A stretch of 64,000 bases of DNA from Immersiella caudata (Eukaryota > Ascomycota > Sordariomycetes > Sordariales > Lasiosphaeriaceae), in assembly GCA_030512335.1 (NCBI GenBank), contig JAULSU010000001.1, positions 2,604,001 to 2,668,000 of the forward strand. The letters are read 5' to 3'. The position numbers and the translations under genes were made by a program. Each line of letters begins with the position of its first letter. Positions within the stretch are counted from its first letter, which is position 1. A model generated the notes under the pieces. That model saw only the letters and a program-made list of their open reading frames with translations, was not told where the DNA came from and made no database searches. Shown here one piece after another: positions 35,984 through 49,400 of the stretch.

Positions 35984-38900
35984 ATGGACGACGACCATGG
36001 AGACGAGGCTGCTTCACGCACCGGCCCGTTCGTCGACCATCGCCACGCAGAGCGGCAACAGCGCCATCACCACCCCCAACAGCATCCCGACTACTCCCAC
36101 GACCACGACCAACTGCGCTACCGACAACACCTGCCGCAGCCTCAGCAGCTAACCTACCAGACGCAGCTCACCAACCCCGACTCGGGTTCCTCGTCATCCT
36201 CGTCTCCGTTTCCCCCGTTGACACCAGGCTTTGACGGCCGCCCTAGCCAGATTCCCGTCGCTTCGTATGCCGCCGCAAACGCGCAGGCCTACGCTGCCAA
36301 TGCCCGTGTCGACGATTCTCTAGAGCCCGACGAATTTTATCGCAGTTACCGTGGCGTGCAGCCTGGTGATGCCATCGCGCCCTCGATCGACTCGATGGCC
36401 ACCACCCCCGCCGTCCAGTCGAGCGCCAGCCGCCAGCCGACGTCGTTGCGATCCAACGGCAACGGCACCACACCGAGACATCCCGCCGTTCCCGCTGGCC
36501 GAACACCTCTCCGAGCAGGCTTTCGCTCTGCGTCCAACCCCGTCGACGACCGTCAAGCTTCTGTAACCAGACAGCAATCAGCCCCAGGCAATGGCTACAA
36601 CCCCGCAGCCGGCGCGTTCCCTCCGAGTGTGAAGGACCTCAAGAAGAAATTTGACCAGACCGGATCACAGTCGAGCTCCTCCGCCCGAAAGAACGCCGCG
36701 AGACCCACGCGAGATGCGCCCTCTGGAGGACTGAATGGGCGGTCGATAGGACTGGGAGGCGGCCCAACGTCGTATGGCTCTCTGAGAGCCCCGTCGAACC
36801 GAGAGACGGGGCATGAGACGGCAAGGGCGGCAAGCGTTAGAGGGACACAGCGACCAAAGTTTGTTCCAGAGGATCAAGCATCGGCAAACCAGCAATCCTT
36901 TGCCAGCAGGATCAGCAGGCCCCGTAACCCCGTCTCTCCGAGCAGTCAAGCATCCAAGTCGTTAACGCAGTTGTCCCCTGGGGTTTCGTCTGATTTGCCC
37001 ACGTCCCCGCCTGTGTCGGGACGTTCGAGCGGTTTGCTCTTCGGAGAAATACTACCCGAGTACAGTGACTCAGCAACGGCTGGCTTTGGAATTGAGGAAC
37101 CTCGGCCACGGAGGACATCAGAATCCAGCGTGCAAAATGTCGCAAGGCCTCACGTTCGAAGTCTTTCCGATCCTGACCATGAACCGGAGCCTCCCTCACC
37201 AACTGACTGGTACCGAGCCGCGGCCGCTGATCAGAAAGCCCCGGAGAAACTTGCCTCAAAGATGATAACGGGCCACTCCAGAGCGCACAGCGATCTTGCC
37301 GGATCGAAACTGAACACGAGCCGTGCAGTTCAAAGGACCCAGGGTGTTGCGAGGCCAACGCACGATGACTCGTCGCCAACGTCTCCAACGTCTCCAACAT
37401 CTCCAACATCTCGACTCCCAATCCTCATGAGGAAGATGAATAGCAGCTCGGGCTGCACAAGTCCCACCTCTACGCGGTCTAACTCTCCTGCAACGTCGAA
37501 ACAGCTGACCGGCGGTCGTTCAGTCAAGCAGCATACGACTACAAGGGCGAAAACACCCACCAGCCGATCAGCAACACCAGCGCGGGCGAAGACTCCCACG
37601 CCTAGCCATACTCCTGGGTCGACGAGGAAACCTCCGCCTCCAAACATTGCAACATCAACAAATGGACGGTTGAACGCCTACGTGTCGACTCCAACCCCGA
37701 AGCTTTCGCCTAGTCTCCGAAGCTCTCGTCCGCGCCAATCAGTTGCCACCGCTACGACTGCTGCGTCGAGGATGAGAGCGGGCCCTCGGCCGCCATCGCC
37801 AACAAGGTCAGCTCAACGGAGCACGTCAAACGTCGACGAGTCCGCCGCCCGCAGGCGTAAAATCTCGGTAGGTCCGATAGATTTCGCGCAACGGCGGGAG
37901 ACTATCAAGCTTGCGTATAGCAAGTCCATCCGAGACTCGCAAGCAAGAGAAGCAAGACAGGCGGCAGCGGAGCGGAGGAAAAAGGAGTTGGAAGTGGTAG
38001 CAAGAGTGAAGCTCGAGGCGGAAGCGGCCACCTCGGGCATAGCGGCTGCGGCTGCGGCTGCAGCGGCCGCTGCCATCAGTGTTGTACCTTCGCCCTCAAG
38101 TGACACTGGCCGGCCCCCTGAACTAGCGACCCCGACTGAGCGGACAGCTACAGAAGCGCCGCTGAAGATCACAACAAATCTGCCCCCACCACAACAGTCA
38201 CCCGTCCCGAAAGCATCCCCGCATCTGGACTCGCCGACGCTGGGAATACCCGGAAGCTTCCCTACCGCCGGATCCCCTCGGCTGGACGAATATGATGACG
38301 TTCCACTGTCTGCAGCTTCCGAGGCTTCTGCCACCACCATGTTCGACATAGACGAGCAAACCGAGCCCCCTCGGCCGGAAGGCGCACTCGAAAGCACGGC
38401 AACGATCGACTACGATCTGGGGATTTCCATGCCGGCACACTTGCAGACTTCTTCTAGCATGGATATGCCAACGCGACCAGCACCTCCGACTCTCCACAAG
38501 AGGGCATCCTATCAGTATCCTTTTGATGACGAGGAGGATGTTGAAGACGACGACGTTTCAACAAAGCTGTCCCTGGGCGCATGCTCGCAAGAGTCCCCTC
38601 AAATTACGCCCACCCGCACAGAGTTTGAGTTGCCGCCTGCAGCGGCCGAACCGTGCGAGGAAGAGTATGAACCGCAACCCTATACGTACGCGTCTCAAAG
38701 CTACGAGACAACGGTCACGATTCTGGGCCCAGAGTCTGATTTCAAACCGTCGTACAAGGATCAGCTCGGTGACACGATGCCAGCAGCCGAGCTGCTTCAA
38801 GAGGCCGAAGCACCAGTCAAAGAGACGCCTGAGATTATCACCTCGGAGATTTTGCGCTCGGGCAACATGGGATCCGACAATGTGCGGGTCGATGCGAGCG

Positions 38901-41900
38901 ATTTAGATCGTTTAGAGGATTTCTACACCGGTCCGCGCTTGCGTGACAATATCGCTTCTCTGCGCGACTCGACCCCTGTTTCGTCTGATGTTGATGTCCC
39001 ATACGACGCCCCGCTATCATCCGCAGACTATCAGAAGGCTGCGGATACGTCACACAGCCTCGCAGTACCTGCATTGCTCTCCCCCGCAAATCGCCTGAGC
39101 CAGGGCTCAACCTGGACAGACTTTTCGTTCGGAAGCGATGATCGTGACGCGGGGCCGGCAAGTTCCGCCGCACATTCTCACGACGTGGAGATCCCTCCGG
39201 AGCGGCGGTCAACTTTCAAGCTTACGCGGTCCTCCGATGATCGTAGCTGCCACGGATCTAGCGTGGGCGATATCAACCAAAGCCCAGCACCCTCGCCGCT
39301 GGTCAAGCCCAGCATATCCCCTTCTATGCTAGCCGACTCCCCGCACGGCAGGCACCGACTTCCAGACCTCAATGCAGGCGATGACTTTGCCATTCCCTTT
39401 TCATCCCAACCCCGGAGGGTGCCACTCCTACCCAATCATGAACCGCCACCCCCTCCTATTCCAGAGAGTGAGTATCGGTTGGATAACACCATTTACGAGC
39501 CGGAAAGTCGGCCGAATAGCTACGCCTATGCCCAAGAGGAGGAGAGTGCGAGCTCTACGCAACCCAGCGTGTCGAGCTTGACGCGCAATTCGACCCGGAA
39601 GCTCACGCTTGAATCATCGAACCCGCCTAGTATTGCAAGCAGCACGCACAAAGCCCAGCCATCCGATTCCCAGAGCTTGTTGAGTGACGAGCAGAAGAGG
39701 CTGCGGCAGCGTCAACTGGTCATCCGCGAGCTCATCGATACAGAAGACGTTTTCGTCAGGGATATGAGCATCGTGGAGGAAATCTACAAGGGCACCGCAG
39801 AGGCGTGCCCGGGCCTCGACAGCAAGACCATCAAGTTGGTTTTCAGGAACAGCGATGATATCATTGGGTTCCACGCATCGTTGCTCTCGCAGCTCAAAGA
39901 GGCGGCCCTGAGCGTCTACACTCCCAAGGGCAGAAGATCGCCTGTTCAAGTACCCGAATCGGTACGAGATGCGGATTCAATGACCCTCGTCTCGACGCAC
40001 TCGGGTGGCACAACACATAAGTCCGATGTCGATGATGAGAAGGATCGCCAGACCGCTCTTGGACCTGTCTTCTCAAAAAACATTGAGAGGCTCAAGACAG
40101 TGCATGAGGCGTATCTGAAATCCAGTGACCTCTCGACCAAGCGCCTCCTTCAAATCCAGGAGGATGACACTGTTAACCTGTGGCTCAAGGAATGTAATGA
40201 AGCGGCGAAAGACCTGACTACTGCATGGAACCTCGACTCGCTCCTAATCAAGCCAATGCAGCGCATCACCAAGTATCCTGATATTCTAACTCATCTGCTG
40301 AAGTATACTCCGGCGGACCACCCAGATCGTGAAGCCCTCGTCGCCGCAAAGACGGATGTCATGACGGCAATCGAGGATATCAACAAGACGAAAAAGAACT
40401 TCGAGCTTGTCGGACAGATTGTTGGCAGAAAGCGAAAAGAATCAGATGTCAGGGCTGGCATAGCTAGGGCGTTCGGGAAGCGCGTCGATAAACTCCAGGC
40501 ACCATCCAAAGCCGCTGATGACGACGAGTTTGCCAGGCTCCATGAGAGATTTCAGGACGATTACCTTCGACTTCAGGTGGTTTTAAGAGACGTCGAATAT
40601 TACACCAGGAATGTTGCGACCTATGTGCACGAGTTCCTCCAGTATCTCTCGTCGATGGAGCTAGTTATGCGCCTGCAGCCATCAAGAGACTATGCGCACC
40701 TGGAGAGCAAGTGGGTCCAGTTCAACGTGTCCATGAGGGACATCGAGAAGATTGCGCTAGAGAAGCATGTGAGTTCGCCATTCCGTGCTGGCAAGATCAT
40801 TTTCAAGGCCTTACTGACATAACTGCAGCTGTCGGATGTTCGAAAACACGTCATCGAGCCATTTGAGCAGGTCATCAGGTGCTATGGCAACCCCACACTC
40901 GCGTTGAAGAAGAGGTCGAAGCGTCGGTTGGACTATGATAAACACGTTCAACTCAAGACCAACGGCAAGAAGGTGGATAAGTCGCTTACTGAGCTTGTTG
41001 AGCAGTACGAAGCGCTCAACGACACTCTGAAGAAGGAGCTTCCAAAGCTATCCGCGCTCACTGCCAAGGTCGGCAACATATGTCTCGGCAAATTTGTCAG
41101 CATTCAAGCAGCCTGGTATCTAGTTTGGAAGGAGAAGGTGAAGGCGCCTCTCCAGGACTTGGGCCATGTTCCGGAGCTCTCAGAGATTGTCACAACCTTC
41201 CAGAGAGAGTTCCAGCTCCAAGAGGAAAGGGCCAGCGCGATCGGAATCTTGAACCCCACGCTCAAAGGCAGAACCTCTCAGTCGACGACCGATGATACAT
41301 CTTCCACTCTCTCCAAGACGAGGTCTCGGCCAAACGAACTGCTTCCATCTCGCGGCAGGGGTCTCTCCGTCAACAGTGACCACGTGCCAAGTCTGCCCAC
41401 TCCGGATTTCGCAAAGCGCAACAGCGGCCAGTTCAGCTTGTCGCCCTCGAGTCCAGGTCATTACTACCGGGACTACTACTCGGGCATCAACGGGCACACG
41501 CGCGGCATCTCTGGCTCGCCTATCACCGCAGAGCCATCTTCAGCAACTCGTCCGACAATGGGGCTGGCCCGTCCCAGCACCGGACGGAGCTTTGAATCGA
41601 CCAGCATTCCTCGACAGAGCTCCGAGTCCGCTGCCAATGCCACGTCTCAAAACTGGCGTGATTCGAATTCGACTTACAACTCGAACTACCCCAGTACAGA
41701 GGCGCGACGGCTGTCGGGCCTCTTCCACTCTGCACTACCACTACCAGACGGACCGGAGGAGGGTATGAGGTCCTCCAGAGCTTCTTCCAGCGAGCGCCCT
41801 GGCAATGGTGGCTACCAGGTGCTGTGGCTCGCAGCGTCACTGTTCGAGTTCAACATTGAAACAACAAAACATGAAGCTGGGTACCCCTATCTAACGTACC

Positions 41901-42080
41901 AAGCCGGCGAGGTACGTCTCACGATCCCTTTAGAGCAAGGACAGTTGCTAACGCGGTGGCCAGATCTTTGATGTCATTGCCGAAAAGGGCGAACTCTGGT
42001 TGGCCAAAAACCAAGACGACCCTCAGAATTGTGTCGGATGGATTTGGTCCAAACACTTTGCCAAGCTGGCTGACTCTTGA
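35984..42080 (+). CDS. Rho guanine nucleotide exchange factor (DH-BAR-SH3)
   Basis: Predicted activator of a Rho/Cdc42 GTPase at curved or growing membrane, resembling Tuba/DNMBP and fission yeast Gef1 in layout. Exons 35984-40768, 40829-41911 and 41964-42080 give 1994 residues from the first in-frame ATG; the true start may lie in an upstream exon. Residues 1-1235 are disordered, rich in Ser, Pro and Thr, with His/Gln-rich and SPTSPT repeats and an alanine run (near 38040-38080). The DH domain spans about 1238-1480 (RELIDTEDVFVRDM, LLIKPMQRITKYP). A BAR-like helical domain spans about 1490-1735. The C-terminal SH3 (about 1925-1994: YLTYQAGE, GELWLAKN, VGWIWSKHFAKL) is split by the last intron. 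The introns are 60 and 52 bp with clear branch points. Confidence 0.9.
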
Positions 42081-42899
42081 CGGTGAAAAGACCAGCTGCT
42101 GTATGTGTTGCTTCGATCTTTTTTTTCCTTCCGTTGTGTCATCTGGAGTCGCCGTTTTTTGTCCGCCCGCGGGGGCGTGTTGAGATAAGCATGGAACTGA
42201 TCATAGCACTGGACTTGATGACAAGAGAAGCAAAGAAAGCATGGCGTTCCGAGTAACTATTCATATTGTTTTGGGAGGGTTACAGGGCTTGAAGAGTATC
42301 TATGGGATGGCTGAAGTTGGCCAGGCAGGCAGGCGGCAGCGTGTAATATTTTATTCCTGTTGTTCCCTTTCCATTCCTATCTTTACAGTGGTGTGAGGAA
42401 AAGGGAAAGAAAAGACGGCGGGCGCCAGCTGGTATATCTTAGTTTAAAAAGGGAACATGGGATGTTGAGGAACGGGGAAAGACAAGATGGCAAGCACAGA
42501 TACATCCCACATAAGGGATGGGGGTTATTCTACGGGTCGGACGGATATGAGCGAAGCGGTTGCGGGTGATACCGGAGGGTTTCACGGCGAAAATAAACAG
42601 GTATCTAGGAAGCACAAAAAGGGTAAGGCAGTGATGTGATGAAAAATATACTGATTATCTGTTGATGACATCGTTTCCAGGTGATATGAAGACTACCAAG
42701 GGATTGATGTGTTTGCAGGATACCATGGTACTCCGACTGCCCTTGCGTGAAGTTTGGCGGAAGCAGAGTGGCGATGACCCTCTCTCCTTACAAGACTCGG
42801 GAGAAAAGGAGAGAAAGTGGTAAAGAAATGATCCCTCTCTAGAGATAGAGACCAAGCAAGAAGAAAATAGGAGGGAGATGGGAAAAAAAAAAAGAACTC
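42081..42899. other. RhoGEF 3' flank; no gene recognised
   Basis: Likely 3' UTR and flank, with T-rich stretches near 42118 and A-rich sequence just before the tRNA gene. On the minus strand the A run at about 42883-42893 becomes the T run expected downstream of a polymerase III gene. Confidence 0.5.
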
Positions 42900-42981
42900 C
42901 GACGTGGGCCTGATTCGAACAGACGCTCCCGAAGGAACAAGATTTCTAGTCTTGCGCATTAGACCACTCTGCCACCACGCC
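42900..42981 (-). tRNA. tRNA-Ser(AGA)
   Basis: On the minus strand the acceptor stem GGCGTGG pairs with CCACGTC, followed by discriminator G. The D arm has the A-box sequence TGGCAGAGTGG. The anticodon stem CAAGA/TCTTG closes the loop CTAGAAA with anticodon AGA. A long variable arm (TTCCTTCGGGAGC), typical of tRNA-Ser, precedes the B-box GTTCGAATC. There is no intron; length is 82 nt. On the sense strand a run of T (the plus-strand A run 42883-42893) lies just downstream and would serve as polymerase III terminator. Confidence 0.95.
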
Positions 42982-43664
42982 TAAACTTAATGCGTTGTAC
43001 AATTGTTCTCACCTACGAACAGGGACCGGTTGAGAGCCACAGGGAGATCCCAAGAAGGGCTCAAGGGGGTCAAGGGGGTGGCATGTCAAGAAAGCGCGAG
43101 TACGGAATAGGAGAGCAGCTCGCAGTTAGGCAACTATGCATATACTTTCTGCGGAGCGCAGTGCTTTAGTACCGGCGGGATCGGCCAGATGGGCAGGTCG
43201 CCGTCAATGACGAAGTCAGGGGAGGGCGGGGACTCCATCGTCTACATGCACCGGTCTAGATGGCTGCGACAGATGGGCCGAATGGTTGATGGAGAGCAAG
43301 CGCTGTGCCCCAGACACGCAGCATCCGCATCGAGAGGCGAGGAGGCCAGTTTCGGAACGAGAAGCGCGTCGATCAGTACAGGCCCGGCGCCTCCCGTCCA
43401 CCGTTGTCCTAGAAGCGAGCGAGTGATGCGATGCGGGCGCGGCTCGCCAGCCGGGAGAGAGCAACCCGGTTTGTGGGAGGGTCGGCTGGCTGTCGGAGTG
43501 CATCTAGTAAAAATCGCTTGCTCGCTTCTCAATTGCCGAGAGGACATCTCCAAAAGTCGAAACGCACTATGCATCTGTGACAACCATGATCATGTCCTCT
43601 TCCCCCTTGTCGCTCTCGACGAACCGCGCCATCTTGGCTGCAAGGAACTCTCCGGGCGAAGATC

Positions 43665-43904
43665 ATGAAGGTGACGGAAGGTGACGTAAGTTTGTGCATA
43701 CCTCTTGACCGACTGTCTCGTGTGTCATTGTCTTGCTTCGTCCGTGTGTCCGGCATCGGTTCGGTCGGCCGACACGGCTGCCGTCCGATCTGATGTCTTG
43801 GCACGGCGATCATCTCACCCCCTCTCGAACCTCTGCCTCTGCAATATCTACTGACATTTTTCTAGAAGCACTTGACGCGCAGATCGGAGAATGACACCTT
43901 TTAA
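43665..43904 (+). other. Possible spliced short ORF or non-coding transcript
   Basis: An ATG at 43665 starts seven codons (MKVTEGD) that end at a GTAAGT donor (43686). A CTGAC branch and a pyrimidine-rich TTTTTCTAG acceptor (ending 43865) follow, and the frame resumes in phase 0 for 12 codons (KHLTRRSENDTF) to a stop at 43904. The splice signals are as good as those of the real genes nearby, but the peptide is tiny and unlike anything I know. It may mark an unannotated transcript or chance. Confidence 0.25.
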
Positions 43905-45926
43905 CCCTCACTGGAGTCGCGTGAGCCGCAATTCGAAATTGCTGAGTGCCATCAGACGTCAAATGTCACAGTGGACGACAACACACGTTGCTCCTTGTAA
44001 CATCGGAATATTAGCCTTGGGGATGTTATCTGTCACAATATGTGGGATGGAGACACTTGTACCATCCGCACGTGGCAACCGAACGACAGTCACTCCACCC
44101 ATTGAAACATCGGCCTTTCTCTCGGTAGCCCCAGATGGAGAGGGTTAGGTGAGCTTCTCATCACCACCTTGACGTCCCACTCTCAGCCTGCAGGAATCAA
44201 ACCAAGGACCCAGAGCAAGCGGTTGAGCGCAATATCGACGCCCAACAAGATTCCGAATGCCCCTGGATAGCCCCTTTAGTCTCGGAAGCTGGGCCGAGAT
44301 CTTCAAATGTGCGGCTCGGCCCACCAGCGCGCAAGAATCAGCCCCCCGCAAAAGTGGCACGAACTGCACGTATACACAGCTGTGACAGCTTGTCTGTGAC
44401 AATCTTGTTTCCCACTCATTTCAGCTGGCAGATCAAGTTTGGTCGGATCCATCCTCGAAATCGGGTTGCAGACGTGATCAGAATGGCTTGGATGATGTTT
44501 CTTTACCGTCCAGTAGTCATATACGGATCTGTCTCGTCCATTCCCAGGCGTGTTGCGGTTGCTCCATGTCGAGCATTCAAAACTTCACATTTGGTCGGGT
44601 CCTCTTCGTTTCGCCTTGCCCAGACTCCTCCCTTGGTTATCCTGGTATCGTTGCTCTGCTGCGGCCGCGGTTGCCACAGAGTTACGGTGCCAGCGTTTTT
44701 GGGACGGGAATCTTATCCATTTCTATTCCCGTCTCAAGGAGCCACCCTTCAAGGCTTTAGGAAACGTTCCCACGTCGCAGTTGCTCCGCTCAACAGTTTT
44801 GTCCACGCGCCAGCCATCCTCAGCAGCCGCTGGTCTGTTGACCGCCCAGTCTGAGGCACAGTGTGCAGTGCAACTTTCGCAACCGAAAAGGAGGCTATTT
44901 GTCCTCTGTTATACCATCCGTTAATGGCGCCGTGGCATGCAAATGCTCAAGCTACTGCCGCCGTAAGAGTCTGGTGTGATCGGTCAGCCGTCGCACTGCC
45001 CACCATTGGGCAGTGCCATTCCCCACGCAGACCGAGACCCATGAGAGAAGCCATATTGGTACCGAATCCGGTGCCGCTCACTGGCCCTCCCGTGCCAGGT
45101 GCTCCTCCTGTTGCTCGACGTCAAACGTGCGGCCTCGCCACAAAAGTGAGCTAACGTCGGGGTCGGCGGCGTCTCCTCAACCTGCATGATGTCTAGGCTA
45201 TTCTGCTCTGGGACGGAGTCCGTAGTAGCAAAGCCATACAGTTCCCACCACGCCGGTCGTTTCCTTTTGGAGTGACACCCGACTGCGGCCACGGCAGGTG
45301 GCCAAATACCGATCCGATGAGAGTTCGCCCGTGCCCAGGTTGCTCCCACGGGAGATTGCTGAAACCAGGCACAGCTTCGGGAGGACAACCTCTGTTCTGT
45401 CTTGCACCGTCCCACCGAGGCGCTGAGTTAGGTAGGGTGGGGGATGATGTCGCATCGCGAACCATGTTCACAACCGCTGCTGAGCTCCGCTCGCCCACCG
45501 TTCAGAGACCGTCTCTGAACTGAGAGTGGTGCCCCACGCTTCATTGTTGCGAGCAACGAAGGGGGGCCATGGCATGACCTTCAGAGCGTGTCCCGATCTG
45601 GTGCCAAGACCGGCCGACGACACAAAGTGTGGTATCTGCACCAAAGACACAGCGTCAGATCCTCTTCCGTATCGCTGATCAGATCGTTTAGGACGGCTCG
45701 GGCGTGGAGGCGGTGTCCTGTGGTTATTTCAAATCAGAGAAGGAGGAGGGAAACACTTATCAGTGTCGATTGGGTGCCTGGAAATCCGTTGCCGGGTGCG
45801 AGTGGAATCGGTTCCGGAGTCGGACAACCCCAAACCAAATCCTACTCAGTCTTGGAAACGAGCCTGTTTGCAAACGCGCCAACTTCGCGAAGCACGCGAA
45901 CTCAAACCCGCGAATATTGATGGAAG

Positions 45927-46490
45927 ATGTGCTCCTTGGTCTTCGAATTGAGTCGAAGCTTCAGGACAGATTGGCAAGATCGGGGTTTTCGAGGCTCAGT
46001 GTTCCTTTGGCCGTGCACGATCAGACGTCGCTCGCATGAAGACGCATGGAACGACACCTGCGTGAACCTGTTTGAGGTGCACGGATATGGATGTGGAACA
46101 TCTGGAAGCCTTCCCCAAGAGTGTTGCCAGAGGTCCGTGAACTTTCGATCTCCAACGCTAGAAATGGAAGCCTCGAACGAATATGGCAAACTGACGCAAT
46201 CCATGCAAGCTGGGGTTTGTGAGCTGCGGACTCGCCGTTCGACCGTCAAGCCACAAGATCACAGGCACATGCCAAACGCTGAGAAAAGAGACCGCGCTTA
46301 CAGCTGCCGGGACTTGATTCAAATGGCCCGCTACGATTTGGATGGGGTCGAGTATCTGTGCGACGACACCAAGGAGGACGCTTCTCTCGACACGCATGCC
46401 GATGCCTCGATGGACAAGTTGAATCTCCTTGCATGCACTCGGATAGCCATCGTGGCGGTGAAGACCGCCCATACCAGCCAGGGAAGGTGA
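45927..46490 (+). CDS. Candidate orphan ORF, 187 codons
   Basis: Begins with an ATG and ends in TGA, with no recognised domain. The second half (from MEASNEYGKLTQ, about 46164 on) is mixed in charge and hydrophobicity (RDLIQMARYDLDGVEYLCDD), more protein-like than neighbouring frames. The first half is less convincing. No promoter, intron or homologous family is evident, so it could be chance or a decayed or lineage-specific gene. Confidence 0.2.
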   Translation: MCSLVFELSRSFRTDWQDRGFRGSVFLWPCTIRRRSHEDAWNDTCVNLFEVHGYGCGTSGSLPQECCQRSVNFRSPTLEMEASNEYGKLTQSMQAGVCELRTRRSTVKPQDHRHMPNAEKRDRAYSCRDLIQMARYDLDGVEYLCDDTKEDASLDTHADASMDKLNLLACTRIAIVAVKTAHTSQGR

Positions 46491-49400
46491 CCGGCCCCGG
46501 AGTGCTCGGATTCGAGGGTTGAGACGGCCTTCCCGCTGCAGATGACCGCAACGGCGGAACGGCAAGGGGTTGGGAGCTAAGGTACGATACTGATCGACCC
46601 CAGGTTTGATAGATTGGTTGTAGTGGCTGTGTGTGTGTTGATTATGGGTTGTTCGGACGATCAGAAGCTTTAGATGAGCAGCGCACCTCCGCACTCTCTC
46701 CTTTCGTTAGAAGTGCTTGATTTTGACGTCGTGGACCGGCTCCGACTGATTCTGTTGATCGTTGAGGGGCCGTTCTTGGCGACGGAAGACGGTCAGTGGC
46801 ATCAGCGCTGACCCTGGATTTGGCCCGTGCCTCTGTAAACCCCGGCCCTGGCAGCGTTGAGTAGTCTGGCGTCTTCTGTTGTGCAGCGGTCTGCAGCCGC
46901 TGTCACTGGGTGGGGTCTGGGGGAACACCCCTGACGCCACTTCCTGTACTCCGTCTTCTCACACTGTCCTGGACTGCGGCGACAGTAGAGGCGGGGCGGG
47001 CGGGTATCAGCCCCCAAAACGGTCCAACCCAGATGTCTCGGAGGACCTCCGCATCCCGCCTCAGCTGCAAGACATGTCCCATCCAAAGAAAACACGCAAT
47101 GTGCGGGGATGCCACGGTCCATGCCCAGATTGTTGCGAGACATCTCTGGCTAGGAGACAAGGGACGGAAAAGGTCCTTACAGAATTCCCAACTCCGGGGA
47201 CGAGAGTGTATCCGGGTCACGGGGTTTCTTACATTCTATTCTGGGAAGTTACCGTGAAGCGGAAAGAGGGTAATCCGCCGCCGCTGATGGTCTCTCGCTC
47301 CCCCGAGCGAAAGCTCCGTTCATCTCGGGGCGTGTTGAAGTGCTCCTAGAATCATCGTCCGTGGGGTTTCCTCGAGGACGACCGCAAGCATGACTCCAAA
47401 CTAGCATGCTGCAGCAGACGGGACAGAAACCCTTCCGTCTCATTGGATGTGGCGAAATGTTGAACTCGATGTTACACGACTTATAGCCTCAAGCTGACAA
47501 GGATGTTGCCAAAGGTGGGCAGTTGGACCGCCGAATCTGTCTGCTCCCAAATCGGCAGAGCAGAACTCGCATGAGCCTCTCGCCTGTGCGAAAGAGCGTA
47601 ACGATCGAATGGGAATGCTCCCAGCTACCCGGCCGCCGCCGCTGTGCCGTCGCATCACTGTCACTCGGAGGTATGGCTTTGATACACTAGATGCGCAGTC
47701 AGTCCGTCTCGTCGTCCAGTACCGGTAGGAGGCGTTGGCGCTCATCGTGGTGGGCCTGGGAATCCCACCACACCCCGAGAGCAGAAGGTGTGACGGCAGG
47801 AAACGAGAGTGGGCGACAAACGGCAGAGAACTGGCGCCCAGGGGCGGCCACAGGACCTGCCTCCGCCATCCACCGAGATATAGGTGACAGCCAGGGATCG
47901 CGAGCGGGAGCTAAATTGCAAATGTCAATCAGCACCCACCTTGTGACCCTCTGCCCGTCCAGATGGGAACGAGCACACACCTTCTTGCATGTCGACTCAC
48001 GAGCCGCGTACGCGCACACGGAGCCGGGAGTGGCCAATCGAGACGCCCAGAACCTCCCAGCGAGGCAGGACGTCGCCGCAAGCTACTGTCGTGCGTCGCT
48101 CAAAGTAGGTAAGGCGTCTGGGTGGCATCCGAGACCCTCATCCCCACCAGGGACAGAAATGCAAATACGTACGACGTCTGCGACGTCAACGCGGTGAGGG
48201 ATCTGCGCTAGAATCAGGTGGACGGTCGCGGACTCCACCGGCGGTTTGAGATGAAAGATGCACAGAGACACAGGACTGGGAAGTCTGTGGTGAGCGGAAG
48301 AGCACCCTCGCGCCCCAATTGAGCTTGGAAGGGCGCGAGGGGGTTGGCATGCCCTGCAAGGAAGTCGCGACCTGGAAGCGCACCTCCAGCGCGGCAGCAT
48401 CTCTTTTGCACCCCCCTCCCCCTCTGTGCCATTGGTCTCCATCTTGGGATGGATGGAAGGTTGTAGCCTGGTAAATCGCACCGGGGACCCCCTTGCTTCT
48501 GTCCCGCGACACACAGACTCGGGCGCCTCAGGTCGGGTTGGCATTTCATCAGCGATTTGCTCACTCGAAGTCTCACACACACCCGTGGAAGAGTTGACGA
48601 CAGCACCAGACTGTGCCGGAACCAAGGCTTCCCGCTGGACTCGTTCTAAATCTCAGGTCCCTGCCGTCCGTGAGCATCCTGCGTCTGCAGAGATCTGACC
48701 CGGAGCACCACCCAAGCTGATGAGATGGAAGCCTGATCTGGACTCATCTCCTCCCCTTTGAGGAGGGCCACTCTGCTGATGCTAGGCGATCATTCCATGA
48801 GGGGGTTGATGGCCACGGCACAGCTTTCGCCGCCAACCTGCGCTGGACCCGCCGCCTTTGCGTTCGCACTTTTCAGGAATCGGCCTGCTGCTGCTGACGC
48901 CCACCAACCGAGCGCACAAGGTAGCTGACAATCAGGACTGCTGTCTGCCACACCATCCGGTCAGGGCAGGTCACCCTCGAAGGCTCCCCGGCGACTAGCG
49001 GACGGGGCAACGTCTTGGGAGCTTAGAGACGGGTGTGTTTGGCCTGTCACGAGCCGGTCAGGTGAGCTGGCGTAATAGCAAACGAAGAACCTAGTAAGGG
49101 GATAAAAATAAACACAAGATGGCTTTCGAGATTGTAGACTCTCGCTTCGCAAATTGAAAGCTCGAGGTTAGCAGCATGTCTTAATGTTGCGGCTGAAGAG
49201 ACGGGAAGCGGGAGGTGCCAAGTCCTCGAGGTGCTCTGATGTTGAGGAGATGTCTTCAGCTTTGACATCACCCAACCTGTCGGGCAGCTTGACGACGTGG
49301 ACCTTCCCTGTTGCCAGATGAAAGCCCGCGCCAACTAGCGCAACCAAGACCCAAGAAGCTGCACAGTACGTGCCCACGAAAAAGTCCCGCGGATCACTCG

